A program made the position numbers and the translations under genes. Below the pieces are notes generated by a model that saw only the letters and a program-made list of their open reading frames with translations, was not told the DNA's origin and searched no databases. A stretch of 60,538 bases of DNA from a bacterium (lineage in GTDB: Bacteria > Bacteroidota > Bacteroidia > NS11-12g > UBA955). Of this stretch, positions 45,008 to 54,581 are shown piece by piece. Location of the stretch: NCBI GenBank assembly GCA_029945665.1, contig JAQSCZ010000003.1, forward strand, positions 1 through 60,538, written 5' to 3'. The first letter of the stretch is position 1. Each line of letters opens with the position of its first letter.

Positions 45008-45008
45008 T

Positions 45009-46022
45009 TTAAATAATATTAACCTCAGGTTCCAATGTAATGCCGAACTTTTCTTTGATACTCTCGATAATATCCATAGCAAGCTGGTATACCTCATGCC
45101 CAGTTGCTCCACCATAGTTTACCAAAACCAAGGCTTGCTTCGCATGACTTCCGGTATTTCCTATTTGTTTACCCTTCCATCCACATTGCTCGATAAGCCA
45201 ACCCGCTGGTACTTTTATACCTTCGTTTTGTGCAAAACCTTTGATATCCGGAAACTGGATTTTTAATTGATCAAAATGACTGACTGGTATGGTTGGATTT
45301 TTAAAGAAACTTCCGCTATTGCCCAATATTTTGGGGTCAGGTAATTTACTTTGTCTAATACTTATAATTGCATTACTAACATCTTTAATTGTGGCAACTT
45401 CTAAATTAATTGCCTGTTCTGCCAAAATGGTTTTTATATCACCATATTCTAACTTCAAATGGTGTTGCTTGGATAAGCGAAATGTAACGGAATAAATAAA
45501 GTATCGACCTTTTAATTTTCTTTTAAATATACTTTCGCGGTAACCAAATTCACAGGCCTCTTTGTTGAATTTTTCGATTTCCAGTGTTTCCAAATTTAGG
45601 GCTTCCAAATGTTCAAACACATTTTCAATTTCAACACCATAAGCGCCAATATTCTGCATTGGAGAAGCCCCAACTGTGCCAGGAATTAATGACATATTTT
45701 CAATGCCTCCCCAATTTTTTTCGACACAATATTGAACCAACTCATGCCAGTTTTCGCCACTGTATGCTTTTAAATAAACAGACTCATCTGTTTCTTTTTC
45801 AATCACAATGCCTTTTATTTTATTGACTATTACCAAGCCATCGTAATCTTTGGTAAATAATAAATTACTGCCCCCTCCAATAAAAAGAGTTGCTTCAGTG
45901 CCATTATTTGCTAGGGTCGACTTTAATTCGGCAAGTGAATTAACTTCCGTAAAATATTTTGCCTTCACATCCAGTCCGAATGTATTAAAAGATTTGAGTG
46001 AAACATTGAATTGTAAAGCCAT
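45009..46022 (-). CDS. murB: UDP-N-acetylenolpyruvoylglucosamine reductase
   Basis: 337 residues. Catalyses the NADPH-dependent second step of UDP-MurNAc synthesis in the cytoplasm. FAD-binding motif GGGSN (49-53), IPGTVGASPMQNIGAYGVE, the YRESIFK segment, catalytic Ser in GNSGSFFKNP and a Glu in LEPEV near the C-terminus. Length and motifs fit the type I enzyme. Followed by the pseudouridine synthase one base downstream. Confidence 0.95.
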   Translation of the reverse strand: MALQFNVSLKSFNTFGLDVKAKYFTEVNSLAELKSTLANNGTEATLFIGGGSNLLFTKDYDGLVIVNKIKGIVIEKETDESVYLKAYSGENWHELVQYCVEKNWGGIENMSLIPGTVGASPMQNIGAYGVEIENVFEHLEALNLETLEIEKFNKEACEFGYRESIFKRKLKGRYFIYSVTFRLSKQHHLKLEYGDIKTILAEQAINLEVATIKDVSNAIISIRQSKLPDPKILGNSGSFFKNPTIPVSHFDQLKIQFPDIKGFAQNEGIKVPAGWLIEQCGWKGKQIGNTGSHAKQALVLVNYGGATGHEVYQLAMDIIESIKEKFGITLEPEVNII

Positions 46023-46032
46023 GTAATCGATT

Positions 46033-46040
46033 CAAAATTA
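46033..46040 (-). promoter_or_regulatory. -7 element of murB
   Basis: TAATTTTG on the minus strand (46040-46033), ten bases before the murB ATG. The -33 region (TTC at 19 bases) is poor. Confidence 0.4.
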
Positions 46041-46118
46041 ATTATATTTTTTATCAATTGAACATGCTGGCCGAAAATAGCCGAAATTCAGAATTCTAAT
46101 GTGTGGAATCATTCTTTA

Positions 46119-46152
46119 TTTGGTATATATATATATATATATACTACTTTTG
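46119..46152 (+). promoter_or_regulatory. Promoter with (TA)10 tract in its spacer, candidate phase-variable promoter
   Basis: TTTG (46119-46122), then G, (TA)10 at 46124-46143, C, and TACTTTTG (46145-46152), 15 bases before the ATG at 46168. The spacer is 22 bases against 18-20 for the other promoters in this window. Losing one or two TA units would give 20 or 18. Confidence 0.65.
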
Positions 46153-46167
46153 ACAAAAATAAATTTA

Positions 46168-47196
46168 ATGAAATATATATTTACCGTAATTTTATGTACC
46201 ATTTTTTATAATGGGCACTCACAGTTTAGCATTGGTAGCAATACTTATCCTAAAACATTTGATCAACTCATTTACAAAAATTATAATAGCAATGCATATG
46301 TCAATCTAGGTGATAGTGGTGCAAATGCTTTATGGGATTTTAGTGCTTTCACCCTTCTAACAAAGGACAGTGCAATCGAAGATTATCTCAATATCTCCGG
46401 TACTTATCAACCCACCCATCCAACGGCAAATACCATGGTAAAAACGATTCAATATAATTATACTTCCTACAGGTTTTATAATAACAAAATCAATTCTGGC
46501 ACCATCGATTGGGTAGGTACACAAAATGCAACACCGCCCAGTTATCATGTCTATTCAAATGCTATTGCAGATCAAGTGTTCCCTAAAAATTATAAACAAG
46601 TAAGAACTGATGCTTTTAAATACAGAAGCCAAGGTTTTAGTTTTGATTCAGGAACATACCAAGGGGCTATAAAAATTACCTGCCCAGGCTGGGGGCGTGT
46701 AAAAATTAGCAATACACTTTTTTATGATTCTTGTTTAATGGAACTTCGGATATTGACTGGCTCAAGTCCAAGTGGATCGCCATATAAATATTTGGAAGCA
46801 AATTTTTATACAAGTAAATACAAGGGCGCTTTAGTAAAAGTATATTTAGGTTATTATTACGATGGGTCTAATTTTATTCCGACAACTCAATCCGTTAGTT
46901 TGCAAATGCGTCCAGTTAAGGCTTCTCAAGCCTCTAGCATAAATGAAGTTTTAAATAATAACCCAGTGGTTTATCCGAATCCTTTTACTCACAACTTATA
47001 CGTTCAAACCACTTCAAACAATATCACTGAGATTCAGATTCTAAACGGACTTGGACAACTTGTTTTTACACAATCTTCACTTGATAATACCTCTTTGCAA
47101 TTTAATTTAGAGGCACTGCCTGCTGGTATTTACAATTTAATATTAAAGGATAATCTGGGAAATCAAACTGTAAGGCAATTAACCAAGGTGAATTAA
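46168..47196 (+). CDS. Secreted protein with T9SS type A sorting domain
   Basis: 342 residues from the ATG at 46168; an ATG 69 bases upstream would be inside the promoter. Signal peptide MKYIFTVILCTIFYNGHSQ, a beta-rich domain of about 240 residues (GANALWDFSAFTLL, TIDWVGTQNATPPSYHVYSN, YKYLEANFYTSKYKGALVKVYLGYYYDGSNF) that I do not recognise, and a type A sorting domain from VVYPNPFTHNLYVQT to RQLTKVN. Exported to the surface by T9SS. Its promoter holds a (TA)10 tract, so expression may switch on and off. Convergent with hutU. Confidence 0.8.
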   Translation: MKYIFTVILCTIFYNGHSQFSIGSNTYPKTFDQLIYKNYNSNAYVNLGDSGANALWDFSAFTLLTKDSAIEDYLNISGTYQPTHPTANTMVKTIQYNYTSYRFYNNKINSGTIDWVGTQNATPPSYHVYSNAIADQVFPKNYKQVRTDAFKYRSQGFSFDSGTYQGAIKITCPGWGRVKISNTLFYDSCLMELRILTGSSPSGSPYKYLEANFYTSKYKGALVKVYLGYYYDGSNFIPTTQSVSLQMRPVKASQASSINEVLNNNPVVYPNPFTHNLYVQTTSNNITEIQILNGLGQLVFTQSSLDNTSLQFNLEALPAGIYNLILKDNLGNQTVRQLTKVN

Positions 47197-47234
47197 TTTC
47201 CGAAAAGTTTTTTTTAGAGCACTTCTGGCTTTAT

Positions 47235-48911
47235 TTATTTGTCAGCCAATCTTTCTTTAATATCCAAACGGTGTTTTCTTGCTGTGTCTTTCGCTATATC
47301 ATAACCTGCATCGGCATGGCGAATGACACCCATGGCAGGATCATTGTGCAAAACGCGTTTTAATCTCACCGCAGCCGCATCGGTGCCATCTGCAACGATT
47401 ACCATGCCAGCATGGATACTATAACCGATTCCAACACCCCCACCATGGTGTAAACTTACCCAACTAGCGCCACCTGCAGTATTTATTAAGGCATTCAAAA
47501 CGGGCCAATCTGCAATCGCATCGCTGCCATCCAACATGGCTTCTGTTTCTCTATTTGGTGAGGCTACAGAGCCTGTGTCTAAGTGGTCGCGACCAATAAC
47601 AATCGGTGCACCTACCTCGCCATTCTTAACCATTTCGTTGAAAGCAAGGCCAGCTAATTCTCTTTCACCCTGACCTAACCAACAGATGCGAGCAGGTAAT
47701 CCTTGAAATTCTATGCGGTCTTGCGCCATGGTTATCCAACGCTTTAAGCCTTCGTCATTTGGAAATAATTCTAAAATTTTTCTATCTGTAGCATAGATAT
47801 CTTCAGGATCGCCACTCAAGGCCACCCATCGGAAAGGGCCACGACCTAAACAAAACTGCGGACGAATAAACGCTGGTACAAATCCTGGGAAATCGAATGC
47901 ATTGGTTAATCCTTTTTCTAAAGCCCGTCCCCTTAAGTTGTTGCCATAATCGAAAACAATACTGCCCTTGGTTTGGAACTCAATCATTAATTTCACATGA
48001 TGCACCATGGTTTGATAACTTTCTTCAATATACCTTTCAGGATTTATTTTTCTTAATTTATCAGCACTTTCAACATCATAATGTTCCGGAAAATAACCAA
48101 CCAATGGATCATGCGCACTGGTCTGGTCGGTTAATGTATCGGGCACAATGCCTCTGCTTTTTAAACGCTCTAATAAATCTACAGCATTGCATACAACGCC
48201 AATAGAAACAGCATCTCCATTTTCCTTTGCTTTTAGCGCCATGTCTATGCCTTGATCGATGTCTTTGGTCATGTAATCGAGGTAACGGGTATCCAAACGT
48301 TTGCGAATTCGCCATTCTTCCATTTCTGCTGCTAAACAAACACCTTCATTCATGGTAATTGCTAATGGTTGCGCGCCACCCATACCACCTAAACCAGCAG
48401 TTACATTTAAAGTGCCTTTTAGTGTACCTCCAAAATGTTGGCGGGCACATTCTGCATAAGTTTCGTAAGTGCCTTGCACAATGCCCTGCGAGCCAATGTA
48501 TATCCAACTGCCGGCAGTCATTTGACCGTACATGGTTAACCCTTTGGCCTCTAATGCTCGGAAATTTTCCCAATTGGCCCAATGTGGCACCAGTTGTGAA
48601 TTTGAGATAATAACACGGGGTGCATCTTTATGGGTTGGCAAAATACCAACAGGTTTACCAGATTGTATCAATAAAGTTTCATCTTCATTCAAATCTTTTA
48701 ATGCTTTAACAATTAAATGATAACTTTCCCAATTCCGGGCGGCTTTTCCTGTTCCGCCATATACCACTAGGTTTTCGGGTTTTTCGGCAACATCTGGATC
48801 TAAGTTATTCATCAACATTCTGTAAGCGCCTTCGGTTACCCAATTTTTGCAATTCAAAACATTGCCTATTGGAGATTTTATTATTCTATCGGTAGAAGAT
48901 TCAGTGGACAT
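47235..48911 (-). CDS. hutU: Urocanate hydratase
   Basis: 558 residues from the ATG at 48911 (a TTG nine bases upstream lies inside the promoter). Second enzyme of histidine degradation; converts urocanate to imidazolone propionate using tightly bound NAD+. Landmarks are [68 protein letters not shown] and the active-site Cys in [15 protein letters not shown]. The remaining hut genes are not in this window. Confidence 0.96.
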   Translation of the reverse strand: MSTESSTDRIIKSPIGNVLNCKNWVTEGAYRMLMNNLDPDVAEKPENLVVYGGTGKAARNWESYHLIVKALKDLNEDETLLIQSGKPVGILPTHKDAPRVIISNSQLVPHWANWENFRALEAKGLTMYGQMTAGSWIYIGSQGIVQGTYETYAECARQHFGGTLKGTLNVTAGLGGMGGAQPLAITMNEGVCLAAEMEEWRIRKRLDTRYLDYMTKDIDQGIDMALKAKENGDAVSIGVVCNAVDLLERLKSRGIVPDTLTDQTSAHDPLVGYFPEHYDVESADKLRKINPERYIEESYQTMVHHVKLMIEFQTKGSIVFDYGNNLRGRALEKGLTNAFDFPGFVPAFIRPQFCLGRGPFRWVALSGDPEDIYATDRKILELFPNDEGLKRWITMAQDRIEFQGLPARICWLGQGERELAGLAFNEMVKNGEVGAPIVIGRDHLDTGSVASPNRETEAMLDGSDAIADWPVLNALINTAGGASWVSLHHGGGVGIGYSIHAGMVIVADGTDAAAVRLKRVLHNDPAMGVIRHADAGYDIAKDTARKHRLDIKERLADK

Positions 48912-48917
48912 AGGGTG

Positions 48918-48949
48918 CAAATTTATTAATTAAACCATTGAATGACAAA
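48918..48949 (-). promoter_or_regulatory. hutU promoter, TTTG-N20-TAAATTTG, near-leaderless
   Basis: Minus strand: TTTG (48949-48946), 20 bases, TAAATTTG (48925-48918), 6 bases before the ATG at 48911. The predicted transcript starts at or next to the ATG. Confidence 0.65.
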
Positions 48950-49051
48950 GAATGTTTTTTATAGGAAACGAATTGGAAACATTAAGTGAATTTCCAATTG
49001 GCTATATTCGCACCAATTTTAAAGTTGAATATTTTTTAAGGAATTTGGCGC

Positions 49052-50026
49052 ATGTTAAATATTAAATGGATAGGGTTGATATTAATATTACTTTTACTAG
49101 TTGTATTGGATACTTTTTGTATTCCAACTAATATTAATCCTTTTACTGATTTCAAACTTTCAGAAACAATTTTATTTTCCATTCGTCTGCCAAAAATACT
49201 CACCGCTATGGCAGCAGGTATTGCACTTTCGGCCGGTGGTTTAATGTTACAACAATTATTTAAAAATCCGCTGGCAGGGCCTTATGTTTTGGGCGTAAGT
49301 TCAGGTGCCTCTTTAGCAGTTGGAATGGTAATTATTGGAGGGGCCTCTCTTCCTTTTTTACATATTTTTTATTTCCAATCTATAAGTATTGCCTTGGCTG
49401 GTTTTATAGGGGCTTTTGTGGTATTACTATTGGCCTTATTGGTTTCTTATCGCTTTGGTTATTCTTATATTTTGCTGCTTTTTGGTGTTATTATCGGTCA
49501 AATTTTAGGTGCTTTCCAAACCCTTATTGATTATCTAGCCAATCCTACAGATTTAAAGCAATTTTCTCTTTGGAATATGGGCTCTTTTTATAATACCATA
49601 AATGATTCATTATATATATTGGTGGCTTTTGTTAGCTTTGGTATCATCTGGAGTTTTAGATTAATGAAACCCCTTTCGATTATGATTTTAGGGAATGATG
49701 TGGCCTATACTTTAGGGGTTAAAACTAAAAAAGTGTCGCTTCAAATTTTAATGTGTACAGGATTGCTAACCGGGGTTGTTACTGCCTTTTGCGGACCCAT
49801 TGCATTTATTGGTATGGCGGTTCCCAATGTGGCAAGAATGATGTATAAAACAGCCAATTTTAAAAAACTTTTGCTGTTTAATGTTTTAGTTGGTGCAGGA
49901 ATGGCCTTATTTTGCGATATTATAGGAAATTTGCCATTTTTCAATTTTCATTTACCAATCAATGTTTCAACGGCCTTAATTGGCGGTCCTATTGTTTTAT
50001 TTATTTTATTAAAAAGGAAATATTAA
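49052..50026 (+). CDS. FecCD-family ABC transporter permease
   Basis: 324 residues, about nine membrane helices. FecCD motifs are IRLPKILTAMAAGIALSAGGLMLQQLFKNPLAGPYVLGVSSGASL, a GxxxG-rich coupling region near IAFIGMAVPNVARM, and GGPIVLFIL at the end. This family imports siderophores, haem or cobalamin through the inner membrane. The ATPase gene follows 3 bases downstream. No periplasmic binding protein is adjacent, so the substrate is unknown. The upstream gap is too short for a cobalamin riboswitch. Confidence 0.9.
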   Translation: MLNIKWIGLILILLLLVVLDTFCIPTNINPFTDFKLSETILFSIRLPKILTAMAAGIALSAGGLMLQQLFKNPLAGPYVLGVSSGASLAVGMVIIGGASLPFLHIFYFQSISIALAGFIGAFVVLLLALLVSYRFGYSYILLLFGVIIGQILGAFQTLIDYLANPTDLKQFSLWNMGSFYNTINDSLYILVAFVSFGIIWSFRLMKPLSIMILGNDVAYTLGVKTKKVSLQILMCTGLLTGVVTAFCGPIAFIGMAVPNVARMMYKTANFKKLLLFNVLVGAGMALFCDIIGNLPFFNFHLPINVSTALIGGPIVLFILLKRKY

Positions 50027-50029
50027 AGG

Positions 50030-50707
50030 ATGTTAAAATTTAGTAAACTATCTATTCAACGCGCAGATACAACCTTAATCAACGACTTTAATGTTGAGAC
50101 AGAGAAGGGTGGTTTAATTATATTGACAGGTGCAAATGGCTCAGGTAAATCTACTTTGTTAAAGACCTTGGTGGGTTTACTGCCAATTACAAAGGGTGAG
50201 ATTATAATTAATAAAAGGGCAGTGACTAATTATGCTCACGAAGAAAGAGCGCGAACAATAGCCTATGTTAACGCCCAAAAAATTGAAGAAGCATACATTC
50301 GTGTTATCGATTTAGTACGCCTAGGTAGATACCCCTATCTAAAGGTTCAACATGAAAAAGCACTAGAGGATGTTAACATTGCTGGGGTACTAAAAGCACT
50401 TTCACTTGAAGCTATACAATATAATTATCTCAATGAAATTAGTGATGGAGAATTACAAAAATCAACAATAGCCCGAGCCTTGGTTCAAGACACACCAATA
50501 CTAGTAATGGATGAGCCTACTGCTTTTCTCGATTATCCTTCCAAAAAAGAGTTGTTCAAATTGTTGAGAGCAATGGCTTTAGAAAAAAATAAAGTCATTA
50601 TCTGCGCAACCCACGATGTTGAATTGGCTGCTATATTTGGCACCGAATTTTGGCATCTTGAAAATAAATTAATAAGCGTATCAGATAAATCTATTGCTTG
50701 GAATTAA
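50030..50707 (+). CDS. ABC transporter ATP-binding protein (FecE/BtuD type)
   Basis: 225 residues. Walker A GANGSGKST (34-42), a signature motif altered to ISDGEL instead of LSGGQ, Walker B ILVMDEP and the switch His in CATHDVE. It pairs with the FecCD permease encoded 3 bases upstream and powers uptake of an iron chelate, haem or corrinoid. An AAAGG ribosome-binding site precedes the ATG. Confidence 0.9.
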   Translation: MLKFSKLSIQRADTTLINDFNVETEKGGLIILTGANGSGKSTLLKTLVGLLPITKGEIIINKRAVTNYAHEERARTIAYVNAQKIEEAYIRVIDLVRLGRYPYLKVQHEKALEDVNIAGVLKALSLEAIQYNYLNEISDGELQKSTIARALVQDTPILVMDEPTAFLDYPSKKELFKLLRAMALEKNKVIICATHDVELAAIFGTEFWHLENKLISVSDKSIAWN

Positions 50708-50724
50708 ATTAGGCGGATTATTCT

Positions 50725-50732
50725 TAAATTTG
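50725..50732 (+). promoter_or_regulatory. -7 element of ribBA
   Basis: TAAATTTG, 15 bases before the ribBA ATG. The leader is too short to hold an FMN riboswitch. Confidence 0.5.
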
Positions 50733-50747
50733 CATTTTTAAAAATAA

Positions 50748-51956
50748 ATGTCAAAAGAATTTCAACTCAATACCATTGAGGAGGCAATTGCCGATATAAA
50801 AGCAGGGAAATTAATTATAGTTGTGGATGATGAAGATCGCGAAAATGAAGGTGATTTTTTAACTGCAGCAAGCAATGTAACCCCAGAAATGATTAATTTT
50901 ATGGCCAAAGAAGGTCGTGGGTTGATATGCGTACCGTTGATACCAGAACGTTGCAATGAACTTAACTTAGGAATGATGGTTAGTTCAAACGATTCAATGC
51001 ACGAAACACCTTTTACCATTTCGGTTGATTTAAAAGGCCATGGCACAACCACTGGAATTTCTGCTAGTGATAGAAGCAAAACCGTGCAAGCACTCATTCA
51101 CCAAGATACAGTTCCATTTGATTTAGCGCGACCAGGCCACATATTTCCTCTAAAAGCGCAAAAGGAAGGAGTGCTTAAAAGGGCAGGGCATACCGAAGCT
51201 GCCATAGATTTTGCCCGTTTGGCAGGTTTACCTCCCGCAGGTTGCATTGTTGAGATATTGAAAGAAGATGGCGAGATGGCGCGCCTTCCAGAATTAATGC
51301 TAATAGCCCAAAAGCATGATCTTAAAATTGTTTCAATAGAAGATTTAATTAAGTACCGAATTAAAAATGAAAGTTTAATTAAACGAGAAATTGATGTAAA
51401 AATGCCAACGACTTTTGGCGATTTTGAAATGATATGCTACTCACAGTTGAGCGATGGTATGCAGCACTTGGTGCTTAAAAAAGGGGAATGGGAAAAAGAT
51501 GAACCTATACTTGTACGCGTGCACAGTAGCTGTATGACTGGAGATATTTTTGGCAGTTGCCGTTGCGATTGTGGTGAACAATTGCACCAAGCCATGAACA
51601 TGATTCAAAAGGAAGGCAAAGGTGTTATTTTATATATGAATCAAGAGGGTAGAGGAATTGGGTTATTAAATAAACTAAAAGCCTATAAACTTCAAGAAGA
51701 AGGCATGGATACGGTTGATGCTAACATCGAACTAGGTTTTAAAATGGATGAGCGTGACTATGGTATAGGTGCTCAAATATTAAGAGATTTGGGAATTAGT
51801 AAAATGAAATTGATGAGTAATAATCCAAAGAAACGCACAGGTTTGATTGGTTATGGTTTGGAAATCATGGAAAATATTTCAATTATTACAATGCCCAATA
51901 TTCACAATCAAGTGTATTTAGATACCAAAAAAGAGAAAATGGGTCATGAACTTTAG
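50748..51956 (+). CDS. ribBA: Bifunctional DHBP synthase / GTP cyclohydrolase II
   Basis: 402 residues. Opens both branches of riboflavin synthesis. N-terminal RibB (about 5-205): [10 protein letters not shown] (27-36) binds Mg and substrate, with [16 protein letters not shown] later. C-terminal RibA (about 212-398): zinc ligands Cys262, Cys273 and Cys275 in [26 protein letters not shown], and NPKKRTGL near the end. Both halves appear complete. Its stop overlaps the convergent LptF/G gene by four bases. Confidence 0.96.
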   Translation: MSKEFQLNTIEEAIADIKAGKLIIVVDDEDRENEGDFLTAASNVTPEMINFMAKEGRGLICVPLIPERCNELNLGMMVSSNDSMHETPFTISVDLKGHGTTTGISASDRSKTVQALIHQDTVPFDLARPGHIFPLKAQKEGVLKRAGHTEAAIDFARLAGLPPAGCIVEILKEDGEMARLPELMLIAQKHDLKIVSIEDLIKYRIKNESLIKREIDVKMPTTFGDFEMICYSQLSDGMQHLVLKKGEWEKDEPILVRVHSSCMTGDIFGSCRCDCGEQLHQAMNMIQKEGKGVILYMNQEGRGIGLLNKLKAYKLQEEGMDTVDANIELGFKMDERDYGIGAQILRDLGISKMKLMSNNPKKRTGLIGYGLEIMENISIITMPNIHNQVYLDTKKEKMGHEL

Positions 51957-53383
51957 ACAGTTTTCTTCCTGAATTTTTGTTTTAAGTTTTCAAGCCAACG
52001 CTCGAACTTGTCTTTTTGAAATAAGGAGGATTCGATTGAAGCTTTCTTTAAAATAAATAAACCAACTGGCAGCAACATCAAACTGGCTATCCAGGCGCCA
52101 AGCCACTCAGGTAATATGCCTTCACGGCCCATTTTTATGCCTATCATGTTAATAATGTAGTAAACAATGAACATGAGTATTGAAATAACCAGAGGCATCC
52201 CTAATCCCCCTTTACGGATAATTGTGCCCAAGGGTGCCGCTATTAAAAATAGAATAATTAAAACGGTTGATAACGTAAATTTCTCGTGCCATTTAATGCT
52301 AAACATGCGGTCATCTGTTCTTATTTCTGCCATTTGATTGGCAGCAGAACCAACGAGGTCTTTAAGATTTCGTGAAGTACTTAAAGCCAATTCTAAAATC
52401 GTATATCTGTTTTGAATTGGGAAATTGTTGATTAAGGTATCTGATTTTAATTTAGGACTGTCTTTTACGTTATTTTGTATTAGTATTTTTGGGTCTGGAT
52501 AATAAGGACGCAGGTAGTCGCGCGCGGTGTTTTCGTGCTTTTTGATTTCAATCCTAGCCGAATCAATGGCCCTTTGAAGCTCATTAATATTCATCATTAC
52601 CGCACTTCCTTTGAATAAATCTTTGTCCGTTTTCTTTAATTCCAAGTCGCCTAAGTCGAACGTCATTTTTTGCGATTCAAATTTTGTAACTGTGGCTGGA
52701 TAGGTTTTGTTGTACCCTACATTTTCAACGAGTTCTTCGTAACGCGTGCCATTTGTAAGCGTAAAATATAATAAGCGTTTGTCGTCACTTAATTTCATTT
52801 TGCCGCTCTCCGCTCGAACAATAATAAGTTGGTTGTAACCTGGCTTTACTTCATAAATAAGAATATCTTTGATGGTTTCATTATCAGGATCTTTTTTTCC
52901 GATTTTTATTTTGAATCCTTCAATACCATCATAGAACACACCTTCCTTTAAGCTAAAAGCTGGTTTTTTATTTCTTACATCCCACAATAAACTCTTGGCT
53001 TCAAGATTGGCTTTGGGGATTACAATATTTGAAACATAAAAAGTAATAACCGCAAGCAAAATAATGATAATAAATGCTGGAAAAAGTGCTCTGTAAATAC
53101 TAACACCGCACGCTTTAAGGGCAACCATTTCATAACTTTCGGAAAGATTGCCAAAGGTCATTAAACTCGAAATTAATACAGCCAGTGGCAATGCCATTGG
53201 AATTAAATCTGCTGTAGAAAAAAACAATAAGCGAGCAACAACGTGCCATTCTAAACCTTTTCCTACCAGGTCGTCTATCCATTTCCAAAGAAATAGCATT
53301 AAAAATAAAAACATGGAGATAAAGAATGTAGCTATAAATGGACCTACAAATGCTTTAACTACCAGTAAATTTATTTTTTTCAT
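51953..53383 (-). CDS. LptF/LptG-family lipopolysaccharide export permease
   Basis: 476 residues. Three membrane helices near the N-terminus (about 10-35, 55-80, 98-120), a periplasmic beta-jellyroll-like region (about 125-330), and three helices near the C-terminus (about 360-455), the YjgP/YjgQ layout. With LptB and its partner it extracts LPS from the inner membrane. LptF and LptG cannot be told apart here. Stands alone. Confidence 0.88.
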   Translation of the reverse strand: MKKINLLVVKAFVGPFIATFFISMFLFLMLFLWKWIDDLVGKGLEWHVVARLLFFSTADLIPMALPLAVLISSLMTFGNLSESYEMVALKACGVSIYRALFPAFIIIILLAVITFYVSNIVIPKANLEAKSLLWDVRNKKPAFSLKEGVFYDGIEGFKIKIGKKDPDNETIKDILIYEVKPGYNQLIIVRAESGKMKLSDDKRLLYFTLTNGTRYEELVENVGYNKTYPATVTKFESQKMTFDLGDLELKKTDKDLFKGSAVMMNINELQRAIDSARIEIKKHENTARDYLRPYYPDPKILIQNNVKDSPKLKSDTLINNFPIQNRYTILELALSTSRNLKDLVGSAANQMAEIRTDDRMFSIKWHEKFTLSTVLIILFLIAAPLGTIIRKGGLGMPLVISILMFIVYYIINMIGIKMGREGILPEWLGAWIASLMLLPVGLFILKKASIESSLFQKDKFERWLENLKQKFRKKTV

Positions 53384-53441
53384 GAAAAGAAATTAATCGA
53401 ATAAGATTTAATTGGCAAAGTCTATACCAAAAATCCGACGA

Positions 53442-53837
53442 TTATCCGCCTGTAGCGTTTTTTAGAATATCTACCTCACTTTGCCAGAGCTCCATAATAC
53501 CTCTTTTTTCTTCTTCGTAACAGAATTCTGTTACTTTTAAGGCTACATCGTCTGTTAATTCATCCACTATTATATCAAGTTCTAAATATTCATCCACTTC
53601 TGAATCGTCAAATTTAAATCGAATGGATTTGTTAGGGACACTTTTAATTATAGTTGCGTGTTGAACTTCGCCATCTTCATATTTGAAAATAAACTCATTT
53701 CTACTTCTGTTATTTACATCATGTGCAAACCATTCCGATAGGCCAGATGCACTGCTAATATAATTATATAAAAGGGATGGGGAGCATTTGATTGGGAACT
53801 CAATTTCAACTTTTATTCTTTCTCTCTTTTTTACCAT
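53442..53837 (-). CDS. START-like (SRPBCC/AHSA1-fold) protein
   Basis: 131 residues, one helix-grip domain: IEFPIKCSPSLLYNYISSASGLSEWFAHDV at the N-terminus, IRFKFDDSEVDEYLELDIIVDELTDDVALKVTEF in the middle, and a long C-terminal helix (IMELWQSEVDILKNATG). A conserved Bacteroidota family that likely binds a hydrophobic ligand; its role is unknown. No SD or TAnnTTTG element is obvious. Confidence 0.75.
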   Translation of the reverse strand: MVKKRERIKVEIEFPIKCSPSLLYNYISSASGLSEWFAHDVNNRSRNEFIFKYEDGEVQHATIIKSVPNKSIRFKFDDSEVDEYLELDIIVDELTDDVALKVTEFCYEEEKRGIMELWQSEVDILKNATGG

Positions 53838-53934
53838 GTTTTTCTAATTTTAATATCGTATCGCAATTAAATCTTTTTTTATTATCTTTTAAATAAAATT
53901 TTTGTCAATCTTTGTAAAATTATTTTAAAACCAT

Positions 53935-54579
53935 TTGGCGCAAAAATATTCCAATAAAACCGTAAGTATAATTTGTCATTTAGCATTGGCACTGCTGGTT
54001 TTACCTTTACTAATTTTTTACAAAAAGGACGAATCACTTCTTTTTATAAATGGTCATTACTCCTCTTTTTTGGATACTTTTATGTATCATATTACCCGTT
54101 TACCGGAGATTGCATACATCTTATTTGTAATTGCGCTAGGCCTATTTACCCAAAAAAGATTTTTTTTAGCTGTTGTAATTGGAATGGCTATTTGCGGATT
54201 AACAATCGTTTTAAATAAATATCTCATTTTTGCTGATGCACCGCGACCGTTTAGATATTTAGAAGATCAACAAATAATGTTTCACCATGTGGCAGGCATT
54301 CAACACCATAAAAATGGAAGCTTCCCGTCTGGCCATACCATGTCGGCCTTTTGTTCGCTGGCCTTAGCCGCTTTTATAAGCAATAACAAGTTAATGCAAT
54401 TTTTCTTTTTCTTATTAGCAGCCGTTTCTGGATATTCGCGTGTTTATGTAGCTCAGCATTATTTAATTGATGTATACGCTGGTGCTTTGATTGGATTTAT
54501 AATTGCTTTGGTTGTTTTCAGCATATTCGAAAGGAAATTTATAAGTCCGTATTGGCAACAACCTGTTTTTAAAATATAA
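53935..54579 (+). CDS. PAP2-family membrane phosphatase
   Basis: 214 residues from a TTG; an in-frame TAA at 53926 and the lack of an early ATG leave no alternative. Five to six helices. Phosphatase motifs KYLIFADAPRP, PSGHT and SRVYVAQHYLID give a complete active site. Candidate substrates are undecaprenyl pyrophosphate or phosphatidylglycerol phosphate. It starts an operon with the ArnT-like gene 2 bases downstream, which suggests lipid-linked glycan or lipid A metabolism. Confidence 0.85.
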   Translation: MAQKYSNKTVSIICHLALALLVLPLLIFYKKDESLLFINGHYSSFLDTFMYHITRLPEIAYILFVIALGLFTQKRFFLAVVIGMAICGLTIVLNKYLIFADAPRPFRYLEDQQIMFHHVAGIQHHKNGSFPSGHTMSAFCSLALAAFISNNKLMQFFFFLLAAVSGYSRVYVAQHYLIDVYAGALIGFIIALVVFSIFERKFISPYWQQPVFKI

Positions 54580-54581
54580 AA

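Noticed and set aside
47897-48610. Several open frames opposite hutU
   Set aside because: Shadows of the high-identity hutU coding sequence; rich in Cys, His and Trp as expected for antisense reading.
48921-49051. Cobalamin riboswitch before the FecCD gene
   Set aside because: The gap is only 131 bases and shows no B12-box-like or conserved pairing elements.
50708-50747. FMN riboswitch before ribBA
   Set aside because: The leader after the -7 element is 15 bases, far too short.
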